The notes below the pieces were generated by a model that searched no databases, was not told the DNA's origin, and saw nothing but the letters and a program-made list of their open reading frames with translations. The position numbers and the translations under genes are program-made. Below, piece after piece: positions 10,221 through 21,299 of a stretch of DNA of 64,000 nt. Source of the DNA: Melanopsichium pennsylvanicum (Eukaryota; Basidiomycota; Ustilaginomycetes; Ustilaginales). The DNA lies in NCBI GenBank assembly GCA_900208305.1, contig OAPG01000005.1:620001-684000 (forward strand). Direction: 5' to 3'. The stretch's first letter is position 1; the number at the start of each line of letters is the position of its first letter.

Positions 10221-11442
10221 CATATCATCCCCTGCCATCGCTCTGTCCAGAGGATCCGCTGCCTCCTCAAAGCGGAAATCACAGAGAGCACGGCAAACGA
10301 AGTCGGATGACCATGATTCGGCGACGAGATGTTCTGATTGAAGATCAAGACGAAGAAACAATTTGAAATCTGCCTCACCGAGCCCTGTCCAGTTGCAGCA
10401 GCGTGCTGTGCGATCAGGGGTCAAGAAATGCGACCAAACGAGCCAAGGAAAGCAGCATCTTTTGCGAAGCGTGCGTAGTAGTCGGAGTTTGAATTCATGC
10501 AGAATTGCTTCTGCTGTCGCATCTTCGTCGAGGAATATCAGTCTTCCCGACCACCGCCTTTGTCTTGGCCTGCACCTTACACCAGCCCGGAGTCGCGACG
10601 ACGGCTTTAGGACCGTTCGTGTTGCTGTGACTTTGCTTCCCACTGAGCGCGAGCATCAAGGCCTCTGCTAAGAAGAAAATAGGAACACGAGATTTCAACA
10701 TCAAGAAGCCCAGGAAGCAACACTCTGTTGTGAACAATTGACACGACAGCAAACAAATGGCCTCAAGTTACACGTTTGTCGACTTCAAGTGGCTCATTTT
10801 CATGGTGAATGCAGCACTGTCGTTCGCAGCATCGGGATGCAAGAACGATCGTCTGCTTATCTGCAAGTTGTTTGCTAGCAGTGGAAACTTGTGCTATCGA
10901 AAGCCAAGGGAAGACGCCAAGCCAGATCAGATGTCCGCAGCCGTGTTATGCTGTGCTGAACAGTCGGCCTTCCTCTCAGTCTGTTAGACTGAACCGAGGC
11001 GACAGTGTCGGAATTCGGAAAAGAAGAGGCTCTCACAGTGTCTAATCACGTGAGCTAAAAAAGTGGCCGTCTGGGGGAAATTTTTGCTGAAATTTCAAGG
11101 AAAATTTCAAGGTGGAAGCCGAAGAACAAGAAGAACCCTGACTTGCTTGGACTCCACCCAGGACGAGAGCTTCTCTTTTGCCCGCTTGACAATGAGCTCT
11201 ATTCCTCCTTCTTCCTACGTCTGACCTTGTCCATCATCTCGACCATCTTAGCCATCTTGTCTCACGAAATTCAACAATTTGAAAGGGCCTCTTAGCAGTC
11301 AGCAGTGTTTAGCACTTGACATACGTCGATTGATCCACAAAGGATCGGAATTGTCTTTTGACGGCAAAGCAACTCGAACATTTCTACCACCTCTTTCATA
11401 GACAACAGAGCGTCAAAGACCGCGTGATATATATCGCCCAAC

Positions 11443-13470
11443 ATGGCCAAGATGAAGCAGAAAGGAAAGTCTGGTGCGGCCAAGAACTACATCACCCGTA
11501 ACCAAGCTATCAAGAAGCTTCAAGTCACCCTCGCCGACTTTCGACGTCTCTGCATTCTCAAAGGTATCTTCCCTCGTCAGCCTAAGAGCGTTCGCAAGGC
11601 CAACAAGGGATCCACCGCTCCCACCACTTTCTTTTTCGCAAAAGACATCGCCTTTCTCCAGCACGAACCGGTTCTTCAGTCGCTGCGAGACCACAAGACT
11701 TTTGCCAAGAAGCTCTCCCGCGCCATCGGCCGTCGAGAATGGGCGGCCGCCAAGAACCTCGACGAAAGCAAACCCACCTACCGTCTCGATCACATCATCA
11801 AAGAACGCTACCCTACCTTCCGCGATTCGCTCAAGGATATTGATGATGCGCTCTCTCTTCTCACCCTCTTTGCCAACCTTCCTGCCACAGACTCGGTCTC
11901 GGCAGATGTCATCGCTACATGCTCCCGTCTCTGTGCCGAATGGCAGCTGTATGTGATGAAGACAAAGACACTCAAGAAGGTCTTCCTCTCTATCAAGGGT
12001 ATCTATTTCCAAGCCGAGGTTCACGGCGAGACCATCACTTGGCTGGTGCCTTACCTCTTCACCCAGCACATCCCGTCCGACATCGACTTCAGGATCATGT
12101 ACACCTTCTTGGAGTTGTACCAAACTTTGCTCGGGTTTGTGCTGTTCAAGTTGTACACGGATGAGAACCTGGTATACCCACCCAAGTTCGACGCAGCAAA
12201 GGATGAGCAAGCCGCTGGTTTTGGCGCATTGACCCTGGACCCTGCGAGCGCTGCTGTGCTGAGAGGCGAGAATGCCACTGCGGCCATCGCCGCTGGACCC
12301 TCATCGTCGTCTACGGTAGTAACTGCTTCTGGAAAGAAGGTGTCGGCAAAGGACGTCAAGAAGCAAATCAAGGCTATCTCCAAATCTGGCACTGTCGCTG
12401 ACGACGCTCAAGAAGAACAGGATGTTGAAGAGCTCGAACCCGCAGCTGAAGCCGAAGACGAATTTGTAGAACAGCCCTCCAAGACCATGGACGAAGCCGA
12501 ATCCAACGCCCACCTCACCACTTTTGACGAGATTCAAGCAGCCTCGACCGCATCTGAAGGTGCCGCTCACGGACTTTTCACTCGATACGTATTCTACATC
12601 TCGCGCGAGTGCCCACGAGCTGTGATCGAATTCGTACTTCGCTCGTTCGGTGCTTTGCCCGGTCGTATCGGGTGGGATATGGTGGCTGGTGTTGGAAGTG
12701 CTGTGGACGAGGATGACGCCAGGATCACACATCACATCATCGACAGACCGGTACCTAAAGGAGGTATGAAAAAGTATGCTGGCAAGAGAGTGTTTGTGCA
12801 GCCGCAGTACATTGTCGATTGCGCAAATGCCAGGAAATTGCTGGCCGCCGGAGCGTATGGCCCTGGACAAACCTTGCCACCTCATTTGAGTCCATTCGTT
12901 GACGATGCAGAGGTTGCAGCTAGAGGTGGATACGTGCCAGAGGAGGCGAGGGAGAAGCTTGGGTTGGAGGCAGATGCGAATGCTGTTGCTTCTGACGATG
13001 ATGAAGATTCTGATTCTGGTGATGATGATTCTGGTGATGATGATTCTGATTCTGATGATGAGGAGGATAGTGATGAAAAGATGACACCAAGCACTACAGC
13101 AACTCGACCTGCGCTAGCCGCACTTGTTGCTGACCCCACCGATGCTTCTGAGGCCGGTCTTTTGGATGCGGCCGAGCTCGAAGCTGAAGCGGCTGGTGGA
13201 GAAGATGCACTGGAAGAGATGCGTAGCAAGCACGCTGCAGCACTCAAACAAGCCAAGAAGACCAAGTCTAGCTCGTCCACTTCGGCGGCGCGCAAGACTG
13301 AGGAACAGGAGGCAAAGGAGATGTCAAAGATGATGATGAGCAACCGACAGCGCAAATTGTACGAGAAGCTCAATTACTCGTCTGGCAAGAGGGCTGAAGA
13401 AACGGCCAAGTTGCAGCAGAAGAAGAAGGCGCTTAACAAGAAAGCTACCAAGGCTTCTTTGAGGAAGTAA
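11443..13470 (+). CDS. NOP7: NOP7/Pescadillo, 60S ribosome assembly factor
   Basis: The protein has 675 residues, within the family range, with the start at ATG 11443 in an AACATGG context. The N-terminal Pescadillo domain (1-250) includes YITRNQAIKKLQ, DFRRLCILKGIFPR and PTYRLDHIIKERYPTFRDSL. A disordered linker (255-370) leads to a BRCT domain at about 375-475 (GLFTRYVFYISRECPR, ITHHIIDRP, YIVDCANARKLL). Then come an acidic run (517-545, Asp/Ser-rich) and a Lys-rich coiled-coil C-terminus. Nop7 joins Erb1 and Ytm1 in the PeBoW complex, required for ITS2 processing and 60S formation in the nucleolus. A GAAAATTT element upstream may mark ribosome-biogenesis control. Confidence 0.95.
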   Translation: MAKMKQKGKSGAAKNYITRNQAIKKLQVTLADFRRLCILKGIFPRQPKSVRKANKGSTAPTTFFFAKDIAFLQHEPVLQSLRDHKTFAKKLSRAIGRREWAAAKNLDESKPTYRLDHIIKERYPTFRDSLKDIDDALSLLTLFANLPATDSVSADVIATCSRLCAEWQLYVMKTKTLKKVFLSIKGIYFQAEVHGETITWLVPYLFTQHIPSDIDFRIMYTFLELYQTLLGFVLFKLYTDENLVYPPKFDAAKDEQAAGFGALTLDPASAAVLRGENATAAIAAGPSSSSTVVTASGKKVSAKDVKKQIKAISKSGTVADDAQEEQDVEELEPAAEAEDEFVEQPSKTMDEAESNAHLTTFDEIQAASTASEGAAHGLFTRYVFYISRECPRAVIEFVLRSFGALPGRIGWDMVAGVGSAVDEDDARITHHIIDRPVPKGGMKKYAGKRVFVQPQYIVDCANARKLLAAGAYGPGQTLPPHLSPFVDDAEVAARGGYVPEEAREKLGLEADANAVASDDDEDSDSGDDDSGDDDSDSDDEEDSDEKMTPSTTATRPALAALVADPTDASEAGLLDAAELEAEAAGGEDALEEMRSKHAAALKQAKKTKSSSSTSAARKTEEQEAKEMSKMMMSNRQRKLYEKLNYSSGKRAEETAKLQQKKKALNKKATKASLRK

Positions 13471-15039
13471 GGACCTTTGTTGTACAGAGTTTTGTTTTTG
13501 TTTCCACCACATTTGCATCATGTGTTTCTAGTTCTTGTTTCAATCCTTAGCCACTTGAAATGTATCAGCTTTTGCGACCTCTTGACGATATTACTGCATT
13601 GTGTGTGCAACAACATGGGTCGTAGGAGTTGGTGTGGAAGAGCATCGGTTTTCGGCGACTTGGACGAGCTGTCCAAAATGTCTATCTGGCACGGCTGCTA
13701 TTTTGAGTAGTGTCAGATCTGTGCTGATAGCAAAAAATGCACATGAGTGAGCGAGATTAAATTGGCGCAATGTAAAATTGATTCCCCGCAAGTGGTACCT
13801 TCTGCTAGTGATGATCTTTTGACAGTGAACCGCATGGTGACTTGAATCAAGTTCATGCGATCTTGGTATTGGCCTGGATATCCTCTCAAAGAAAGGAAGA
13901 GAAACGCAGGGATCAAGCATCAACAGTGCTGGTTGATTGTTCGGCCTAGACCAGACTCTTTTCCGCTCTGGTTTGGACCTTGAGCGGCAAATTGATGTCA
14001 GAAGCCTACTCTTTTTCCAAGAGCATGAGGCCACTTTTATTGTTGATTGGCTATCTAGCGATAATGATACTAGACTACAATAGGGTCAGACACGGATGCG
14101 AGACACGGTGGTGGATGGTAATTTGGTGAACAGCACAATGCATGTAATAGGTTTGCTTACTGTGTGCAGCCTGCATTCCGTAACATTTCAAGCGCCACCC
14201 TTTCCCACTCTCTCTGAAACCACGCAGTACTGTGTCACAATTACAGTATGTCGGATGCGGCTGATCAGCTCTGAAGATGAATTATTAATAGAATTTAGCA
14301 GTTTCGAAACTTGGCACGGTCTCTCTCTTGTGCTCTGTATGGAATGGTCGCGGGAGCTTCAAAGCAAAATTCGATTCATGGATTCGTGATTGGCTTCTCG
14401 GTAGAACGCGATCAATATTGAGCTGAGATGCACACAGGTAAAGGTTCCTATTGATAGTGAGCCAACTGAGAGAGCAACGAGGTGCAACGAGGTGCAAACG
14501 GCCAAATTTGAATCACGAATTAATAGTTATTTACGCCATCTCTGATTATTATTCGAGATGGTCTCTTGTTATTTTCCGATTCCGTCTCCGCATTTCACCC
14601 TATCCTGACGTGCTCACGCGCGTTCTCCCCAACTTCCCCCTTTTTTGTATTTTTTTTTGTCTTCTTTTTTTTTTTTTCTTTTTTTTTTTAATAGCTCGAA
14701 TCCAACGAGGCGAGCCAACCAAAGGCAACACGAAGATCGCTGCACCCGCATGTACTGCTTCGCTTGTTTTAGTAAAATAGTAAGAGTTGATTCTTGAAAG
14801 CTCTGCATGAGTGATGGCCTGTATGGACTGAAATTCAGCAAAACAAGGCCTCTCGTAAGTTATCAGACCTTCAAGGTACAGTACAGCTTCGGCTGTGTCA
14901 TGCCAAGTTACCGAGCGGGATTGAAAGCAGAAAAGAATAATAAGCACCAATCGTCGTTCTTTGTCACAGCATCAGAGCGTAACGTCAAACAGAGTCAAGC
15001 GTCGGTCGGACTTTTCGCTTAGCTTGTCTCTGTAGAGTG

Positions 15040-15082
<43 letters not shown>

Positions 15083-15611
15083 TTCCCCGCTCCTTGCGAG
15101 CCGGGTCTGGTGTCCAACCGATCAAGTACTGTGCAGTCCCCACTCTTCCACTGTAAATTGTCTGTAGACCTTGTGCTTTTGCTGCCGCGTTCCTCTATTC
15201 ACGATCCGCTCGGTCGCCTCTCTATCCCCTCGCCTGTTCGTATTTGGGCTGCATCGCCTATTCCTACCCTCGTCGGATCGGTTTCACATCAGCAGTCCTC
15301 GATGGTCCTAATCATCCGTCTCTCTTTCCTTCCTCAGAGCTGCAGCCTATTCACTCTAATTCACTCTACATTAAATTTACGGTACAGACACAGGTACGCA
15401 GCACACTCTGCTTCCCTCGTCTTTGTCTCTCTCTGCACCTTCATATCGTTGCTATCCACCTTCTTATACACCTGCTGCGCTTTCATCCAAGCTAGGGTAG
15501 CATTGCCGCTTCCAACCATTGCGTTGCTCCATCTACCAGCCCGAATAAAGCTCACTCACCACCACTTACCACGACGTTCACCACCTATCACACCAATACC
15601 ACCTCTTCAAC
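13471..15611. other. Gene-free stretch between NOP7 and the PXB-DUF3818 gene
   Basis: NOP7 3' UTR on the left; promoter and long pyrimidine-rich leader of the next gene on the right. It contains a T-rich tract (14640-14691), the motif copies TTACAGTATG (14241) and GGTACAGTACAG (14875), and the CT microsatellite. I find no tRNA and no believable gene. Confidence 0.45.
15041..15083. repeat. CT microsatellite in a gene leader
   Basis: Near-continuous CT dinucleotides, about 530 bases before the next ATG. It is probably a pyrimidine-rich core promoter, as is common in fungi. Confidence 0.8.
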
Positions 15612-18600
15612 ATGCCTTCCGGACTCCGTCGGCCTCCGCCAGACCGCAGCCGTATCCTCAGCTCCACGGGCCTTCCCCCTCGCGAACCCGTCCCTGAACC
15701 TACCAGCCCTATGTACTACCAGACCTTCCCACGCTCGCGTGCAGACAGCAACGCCTCTGGGGCTCGACGAAACATCAGTGAACGCTCCTTCAATAGCCGA
15801 CGCGCCGCCGCTGCTGCCACGGGCGACAGCTCTGACGCTTATGACGATTCTCGCCACAAGCGCTCTTCTCGCCAATACGATTCTTCAGATTCTCACAGAG
15901 AATCACGACGCGGTGCTACCCGCGAAGAAGGCCGTCGCCGCTTCGAGAGTCTCCCGGCAGCTCGCACGCGCACCACAACTACCCGTCGACCCGCTCTGCC
16001 CGAGTTTGATCAAGATCGTCGAGATCTAGATGATCTCGATGAAGAAGAAGACGATTTTGAAGAGGACCGACGCTCTAATGGTCCTCGTCGAAGCATCAAT
16101 CCTTCGCGTCGAGACGTACCTCCCCGTGCGGCCCCTCGCTCTGAACGAGGTGCTGCAAAATCTGAACGAGGAGCCACTGCCGTCAAAGGCCATCCACGTC
16201 AAAAAAGCCATCCACTTCGCGACCCCGAGCCATATGAGGATTTCTCCAACGCTCGCTACATTCCCTCACGCGGACCCACCCATTCCGTCTCCAACAGCGA
16301 CCTCGAAGGCGACTACCGCCGCAAACAGAGTGTTGGCCGCTTCACCAAGCCCAGCTCGTACGATACCCGTGAGGCCCGTCGTGACGACCAGGACAGGTCT
16401 GCCAAACGCGATCTTGACCGCTCGTCATCCCGTTCACAATTCTCCAACGGACGCAGTGGCGGCATGCTCAACCGTGTGCTATCCCGTGCTTCCGGCGGTA
16501 GCCGCGACAACAACTCCGCTGCTCCTCGCATGGAACGTTCTTCTTCGCGTCTCAACCGATATAGCAACCGTGCTCCTTCCGATCGACGTGACGAGTCCGA
16601 GATGGAGCTCGCCCGCATCGAAGAGGAAGAAATGCTGCTGGCTATGCAGAAGCGTCGCAGTGCGGCCAATCGTGCTGCCAAAGGTTTCGATGAGTCCGAT
16701 CCTCGCTGGTACAGGGATGAGCGCGAGCTGCGCCCACAACCAGGTTTGCGTTCGCGTGAACCCGTTGGTCTTGAGCGCAGTGCAAGCGCTGTCAGGAGAA
16801 GCAAGGACAAGGAGCGTCAGAGGACTCTTGATGCGCTCGAGAGGAAAGAAAGGGATCTGCCCATGGTCTCCAGAACCGATGCTGTCGTGAGGTCCAGCTC
16901 GCAGTCTCAGCCGCAGTCACAACCAAAAGGAAGGGGCAGGGAGGCGTCAAGGTATCGCTCTGGGACTGCACCCGCTCCCCAGAAGGCTTCGCGTGAGGCT
17001 GCCCTCACTGCTATCACTGGCGTCAGCGCTGGCGCTGAAGCGACGAGTGCTATCAAGAAGCACGACCCGAACGGACGTATTGCCGAAGAAGAGGAGACTG
17101 AAAGCGAGAGCGATATCTCTTCAGATGACGACTCATTGCTTCAAGACGCTCCCGAGCCTGCAGACGTGCACGACGACGAAGCGATTCCCGTCATTGTGAC
17201 CAAACCTGCCGAGAACGGAAAGGCAAAAGCCGCACCTGTTGCCGTTTCCGCTACGGGTGCTTTCGCGAAGAAGATTCCCGCGACGACCAGTGACGACGAC
17301 GAAGACTCCGAGGAGAACGATTCAGACGACAGCACTGAACAGACCTCGGAAGGAGTCGACTCTGTTTCCAAGCCCACACCGGCTGCGCCTGTTGTCGCTG
17401 CTGCCACTGATCCTGTCGCCTCGAGGTCAAGCTCGAAACTCGCTGCTGCTAGCGCCAACGGCAAGGCTGCACCAAAGGGGTACATGAACTTTACTCGCAA
17501 GACCCCGGCTGCTGCTGCGGCTCCCGTCGCTATCAAGGCTCGCGCCCAACCCGAATCCGAAGACTCTGAATTCAGCGATTCTCAAGAGGAGAGAGAAGTT
17601 GACGCTACCCCGAAACGTGCCACCCCAGCCGCAGCCATCGCCGCAATTGCTGGTACCTCGAGTGCTGCAGCTGGCGCACTCGCCGCCAAGCGCGCCTCCG
17701 CAGCTGAGCGAGAGCAACGTCGCGCATCAAGACTTCAAGCCGAGCAACAAGCAAAGCAAGCCGAGGCCGAGGCACGGGCTGCCAAATCCGAACGCTCAGC
17801 CGAAAAGCGTAGAGCCAGAGAGCAAGCTTCCGCCGCAGCCGCTGCTGCCGCTCTCGCAGCAAAGGAAGCAAAGCGCAGCGAAAAGATAAAGAAGAAGCAA
17901 GCCAAGCAGGCTGAGATCGAACGCAGACGCGAAGAGGAATCTCAAGCTCGCGATCGCGCTATTCGGGGGAAGGAAGAGGCTGAGGAACAAAGGCTTCTCG
18001 CCATTCGTACCAAGGAGAGGGAAAGGGAAGAGAAGGCCGAGGTCCGCCGTGCTAGCCGTCGCAGGCCGCACGGCGCTGCTGGTCCGAAAGTGCGCGAGTC
18101 TGGTGTCAAACCTCTCACACCTCAGCAGCGACACTATCTGCTCAAAGCGCTGGTGATGCTGCAGATGCAGAGCGAGTGGGCAGAGGTCGAGAAGCTCGGC
18201 GCGCTCACTGAATACGGTTATCCTTTCTCCAGCCAGCGTTCTAGCCTCACTCGCGTCAAGACCATTGAACGAGGTGAGGACGGCGAGTACGCCGGAGCAG
18301 CACGCGATCCCTACGCCAACGACGATGCTATGCGCGAAGCGGAGGACCTCCAAGAACCCTTGATTTTGCGTCACCTCTTCCACGTCCACCTTCATACCTT
18401 CCCCGGGTTGGACCAGGCGCCCGAAAAATACTGGCAGAAGCGAATCCAGCCATTCTTCGATGAGATGGCAGCACGCAACTTTTCTTCTTCCATCGAGCGT
18501 GGCGAGATCTCCAAGCGTCGTCTTTATGCTCTCGCCGCGACGAGATACCTGGGTGGCTTCATCGCCAGAGGTTTTGGTGTGCGTGGCGATGGCGAGACAC

Positions 18601-20660
18601 GCGGACCTGGGCTGGGTGATCCTGGCACAGAAAAGTGGGGTGTGGGCAAGAATTGGGGTAAGGGCACTGTCAAGCGTGGACTCGATAAGCCGGAGCGTAT
18701 CGATGCTGTTCTGATGGCTCAAATTGACGGTCTCTTCGACGGAGAAGGTGGTCGAGTCTGGAAAGCTGCTGGCAAGGAATGGGCAAAGGTGTGCAAGGAC
18801 TGGTGCGCATTCAAGGAGAGCATCATCGAATCCGAGACTGGTCTGGAAGATGCCATCTCCTACCTCGACGTCAGCAACATCCGAAATCTGCCACTGCAGT
18901 ATCGCAACTCTGTGGAATTTGCACGCATTCACGCAGCCTACATCTTCCACGCGCTCTTCGTCACAGCCCCCAACGCTAACGATCTCTTCAAAATGGTCAA
19001 GGGCATTCATGCACTCGCGCCTTACTGGGGAGCAAAGCAGCTGTTGAAGTATGCGAATGCTGAGACGATGATATCTGGCATTCTCTCGCTGCTCTTGGCT
19101 CGGCCTGGTGGAGCCAAGTCGCTCATCCAACGAGTATTCTCGTATGTCATCGGTAAGGAAGCCTCGTGCATTCAAAAGGAGTTCGTCATTCCCATCCGCA
19201 AAGAGATTGATGATCCTGAACTCACCAAGAAGATCGAAGACTATGTTCGTCGAGGGGATCGGGTTGAATCTCGAAGAATTCAACGGGAAGCCAAGAAACG
19301 CGGCGAAGATATTCTCACGGCCATTCTTCTCTCTGCCAATGGAAAGCTCGCAAAGGACGCCGAGAATCACGTCCTCGAACTGCAACGCTGCTTTGCTCTC
19401 TCGCCTTATAGAGGCAATCTCAACTTGGCCTACCCTGAAACCACACCGTTAGGCGCCGACCAGCCGCCCATGCCCGCTTGGGGCGCTCAAGGCGCAGAGC
19501 ACACCCGTGCTCGTAAATTTGCTCTGCTTAAACTTCTTCTCCGAGAGTCTCTAAAACGACGTGATCGCGAGCAGGCCGTGGAGATGGCCAGCGGCTCTTT
19601 GATCCCAGCCATCATCAAAGACTCGTTGGAAACCGTTTTCTATCCCGCTATTCGCGAGATCGCCGCATCCTCCAACCTCTCCGAGCGCCTCGGCGATCTT
19701 CAAAAGTTTATCGATGACCTGTTGGAGGTGAAAAAGTCGGGGGACAATAGCATCGAGGCATGGATTGCACTTGCGGCGAGGCACGAGCAGAGCTTGTACG
19801 CCTTGTTCCACGAATGCGCACCGATCTCCAAGAGGTTGTGGGATTGGTGTCAACTCGGCCTGGACTACATGGCTTTGAGTACCACCGATCCGGCTAACCC
19901 TGCGGACAGGAAAGCCCCGAACTTGGAGATCAACTTTGAGGAGCTTCTTCAAGACGCAAGACTTACCGATGGGGATGTTAAAAAGATCATCGGTGAAGCT
20001 GATCATCTGGCTAGGTACACGAAGTGGACCAAGGTTCGATACGAATTGGAGGCTAGGAAGAATTATCTTCTCGGAAAGCCGGAAGCTGGTCATCCCGGAG
20101 GAGTGAGTGAAGCTGATATGACGGATGAGGCTATGAAGAGGGAGATTAAGGACATTGATGCCATGATGCGAGATCTTATGATAGACGCCGGAGAGACGCC
20201 CGACGACGGCGTGTGTGATGACGGAATTAGGGGTACTGAAAAGTATGACTTTCCCTGGGCATTCTACGACGAAGTCGATCCGCTCCATCAGCACCTGGCT
20301 TCCGAGGAGGAAGCAGGGGACCTTCGGGTGTCAAAGTGCCCCGCGGGCTATCCACCGCCGAGTCTTAAGCACATTAGGAGACTCCAGCCACTCTTCTGTG
20401 AAGTTTTGGCAGCAAAGCTGCCCGAGTGGCAGAGCGAGGACGTGCTGGGTCAACTCCACAATGATGTGAGGGGTTCGGGTGGAAAGGGAGACAAGAGATT
20501 GAGTCTCAGGCCCACGAAGACGAGGACTACGTTCAGCGAGTCGACCAGCTTGCGTGGAGGTGGGGGTAGTGCCTACCCGGCGGAGAACAAGAGCATGCTC
20601 AGTTCCGCCACTTTGAGATTCTCGAGATTGAGGGTGCCAAGTCTGTTTGGGAGGAAGTAG
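15612..20660 (+). CDS. Large PX-associated (PXB-DUF3818) protein without a visible PX domain
   Basis: The protein has 1682 residues without introns. Residues 1-690 are disordered and rich in Arg, Ser and Asp, followed by an Ala/Glu/Lys/Arg coiled coil (about 696-820). A PXB-like domain starts near 832 (LTPQQRHYLLKALVMLQMQ; later HLFHVHLHTFPGLD). A DUF3818-like domain follows from about 1083: YRNSVEFARIHAAYIFHALF, then IHALAPYWGAKQLLKYAN and LLARPGGAKSLIQRVF. In fungal relatives such as yeast Ypr097w/Lec1 these domains flank a phosphoinositide-binding PX domain. Here I see no PX motif between them. The role is unknown; a link to membrane lipids is inferred from the family only. Confidence 0.7.
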   Translation: MPSGLRRPPPDRSRILSSTGLPPREPVPEPTSPMYYQTFPRSRADSNASGARRNISERSFNSRRAAAAATGDSSDAYDDSRHKRSSRQYDSSDSHRESRRGATREEGRRRFESLPAARTRTTTTRRPALPEFDQDRRDLDDLDEEEDDFEEDRRSNGPRRSINPSRRDVPPRAAPRSERGAAKSERGATAVKGHPRQKSHPLRDPEPYEDFSNARYIPSRGPTHSVSNSDLEGDYRRKQSVGRFTKPSSYDTREARRDDQDRSAKRDLDRSSSRSQFSNGRSGGMLNRVLSRASGGSRDNNSAAPRMERSSSRLNRYSNRAPSDRRDESEMELARIEEEEMLLAMQKRRSAANRAAKGFDESDPRWYRDERELRPQPGLRSREPVGLERSASAVRRSKDKERQRTLDALERKERDLPMVSRTDAVVRSSSQSQPQSQPKGRGREASRYRSGTAPAPQKASREAALTAITGVSAGAEATSAIKKHDPNGRIAEEEETESESDISSDDDSLLQDAPEPADVHDDEAIPVIVTKPAENGKAKAAPVAVSATGAFAKKIPATTSDDDEDSEENDSDDSTEQTSEGVDSVSKPTPAAPVVAAATDPVASRSSSKLAAASANGKAAPKGYMNFTRKTPAAAAAPVAIKARAQPESEDSEFSDSQEEREVDATPKRATPAAAIAAIAGTSSAAAGALAAKRASAAEREQRRASRLQAEQQAKQAEAEARAAKSERSAEKRRAREQASAAAAAAALAAKEAKRSEKIKKKQAKQAEIERRREEESQARDRAIRGKEEAEEQRLLAIRTKEREREEKAEVRRASRRRPHGAAGPKVRESGVKPLTPQQRHYLLKALVMLQMQSEWAEVEKLGALTEYGYPFSSQRSSLTRVKTIERGEDGEYAGAARDPYANDDAMREAEDLQEPLILRHLFHVHLHTFPGLDQAPEKYWQKRIQPFFDEMAARNFSSSIERGEISKRRLYALAATRYLGGFIARGFGVRGDGETRGPGLGDPGTEKWGVGKNWGKGTVKRGLDKPERIDAVLMAQIDGLFDGEGGRVWKAAGKEWAKVCKDWCAFKESIIESETGLEDAISYLDVSNIRNLPLQYRNSVEFARIHAAYIFHALFVTAPNANDLFKMVKGIHALAPYWGAKQLLKYANAETMISGILSLLLARPGGAKSLIQRVFSYVIGKEASCIQKEFVIPIRKEIDDPELTKKIEDYVRRGDRVESRRIQREAKKRGEDILTAILLSANGKLAKDAENHVLELQRCFALSPYRGNLNLAYPETTPLGADQPPMPAWGAQGAEHTRARKFALLKLLLRESLKRRDREQAVEMASGSLIPAIIKDSLETVFYPAIREIAASSNLSERLGDLQKFIDDLLEVKKSGDNSIEAWIALAARHEQSLYALFHECAPISKRLWDWCQLGLDYMALSTTDPANPADRKAPNLEINFEELLQDARLTDGDVKKIIGEADHLARYTKWTKVRYELEARKNYLLGKPEAGHPGGVSEADMTDEAMKREIKDIDAMMRDLMIDAGETPDDGVCDDGIRGTEKYDFPWAFYDEVDPLHQHLASEEEAGDLRVSKCPAGYPPPSLKHIRRLQPLFCEVLAAKLPEWQSEDVLGQLHNDVRGSGGKGDKRLSLRPTKTRTTFSESTSLRGGGGSAYPAENKSMLSSATLRFSRLRVPSLFGRK

Positions 20661-21299
20661 ATGCATCCTACAAGGATGAGTTTTCATCGAGCTCAATAAC
20701 ACGCATATTCAATGATTTGCATTCACCTGGTTTCAGCATCACAGATATGACACACACAATCTTTCTCTCTTGCCGTGCTTCACGCACTTGAATGGTTTTC
20801 GTATGCTTCGTTTATTGGTTGCTGCTCCTCTCGGAATCGTGGTCAAATTCTGTTCACTAGCCTTGGTGTGATGCCGACGACTCACCTGACTTATTCTTTG
20901 CCCCGCTTTGGAAATGATTGACTGTGGTCTTGGAGATGTGGAGGAACGAAAAAATGTCAGCCCTCGCACGTCACCGAGGGTATCGGAAAAGGTCGGCAGG
21001 CTGTGTTTAGGAAGCTGGGATGGAATCTCGACATGTTGTGTGGTGGATGTTGCGTGATTGCGAGAAGTACGTACGTATTAAGCGTGGTGTTGGTGAACTT
21101 CCCCGCACTTTTTGCTACAAAAAATGATTTATAAGAGTTGCTCGGATGGTCGGCTGCATGTCAAGCGAAAAAGACCGTGCCGTCGCATTTTGAACTCATC
21201 CTCATATTCGATGCGATTCTTCGAGTCGCTTCAACATCGAACTTCTGTCACCACCACCATTTCCATCACCATAAAAGTATCAGCAAGATTGACTACATA
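20661..21299. other. Intergenic, promoter of the acyl-CoA dehydrogenase gene
   Basis: Short spacer between two genes on the same strand. It holds a GTACGTACGTA run near 21067 and nothing else I can name. Confidence 0.45.

Larger units (their letters stand above)
8613..11442. other. Long intergenic region upstream of the wall-protein and NOP7 genes
   Basis: Promoters of two divergent genes are separated by 2.8 kb. It contains a 16-bp tandem repeat (9748-9803), an ACTGTACTGTAC copy (9610-9621), the perfect 20-bp palindrome at 10201-10220, a TCACGTGA site (11046-11053) and two AAATTTCAAGG units near 11091-11112. GAAAATTT at 11100 resembles the yeast rRNA-processing element and lies about 340 bases before NOP7. 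No open frame in it is credible as a gene. Confidence 0.45.

Noticed and set aside
17796..19385. 529-codon minus-strand frame
   Set aside because: Antisense to the PXB-DUF3818 gene; no family similarity, and the plus-strand protein has recognisable domains.
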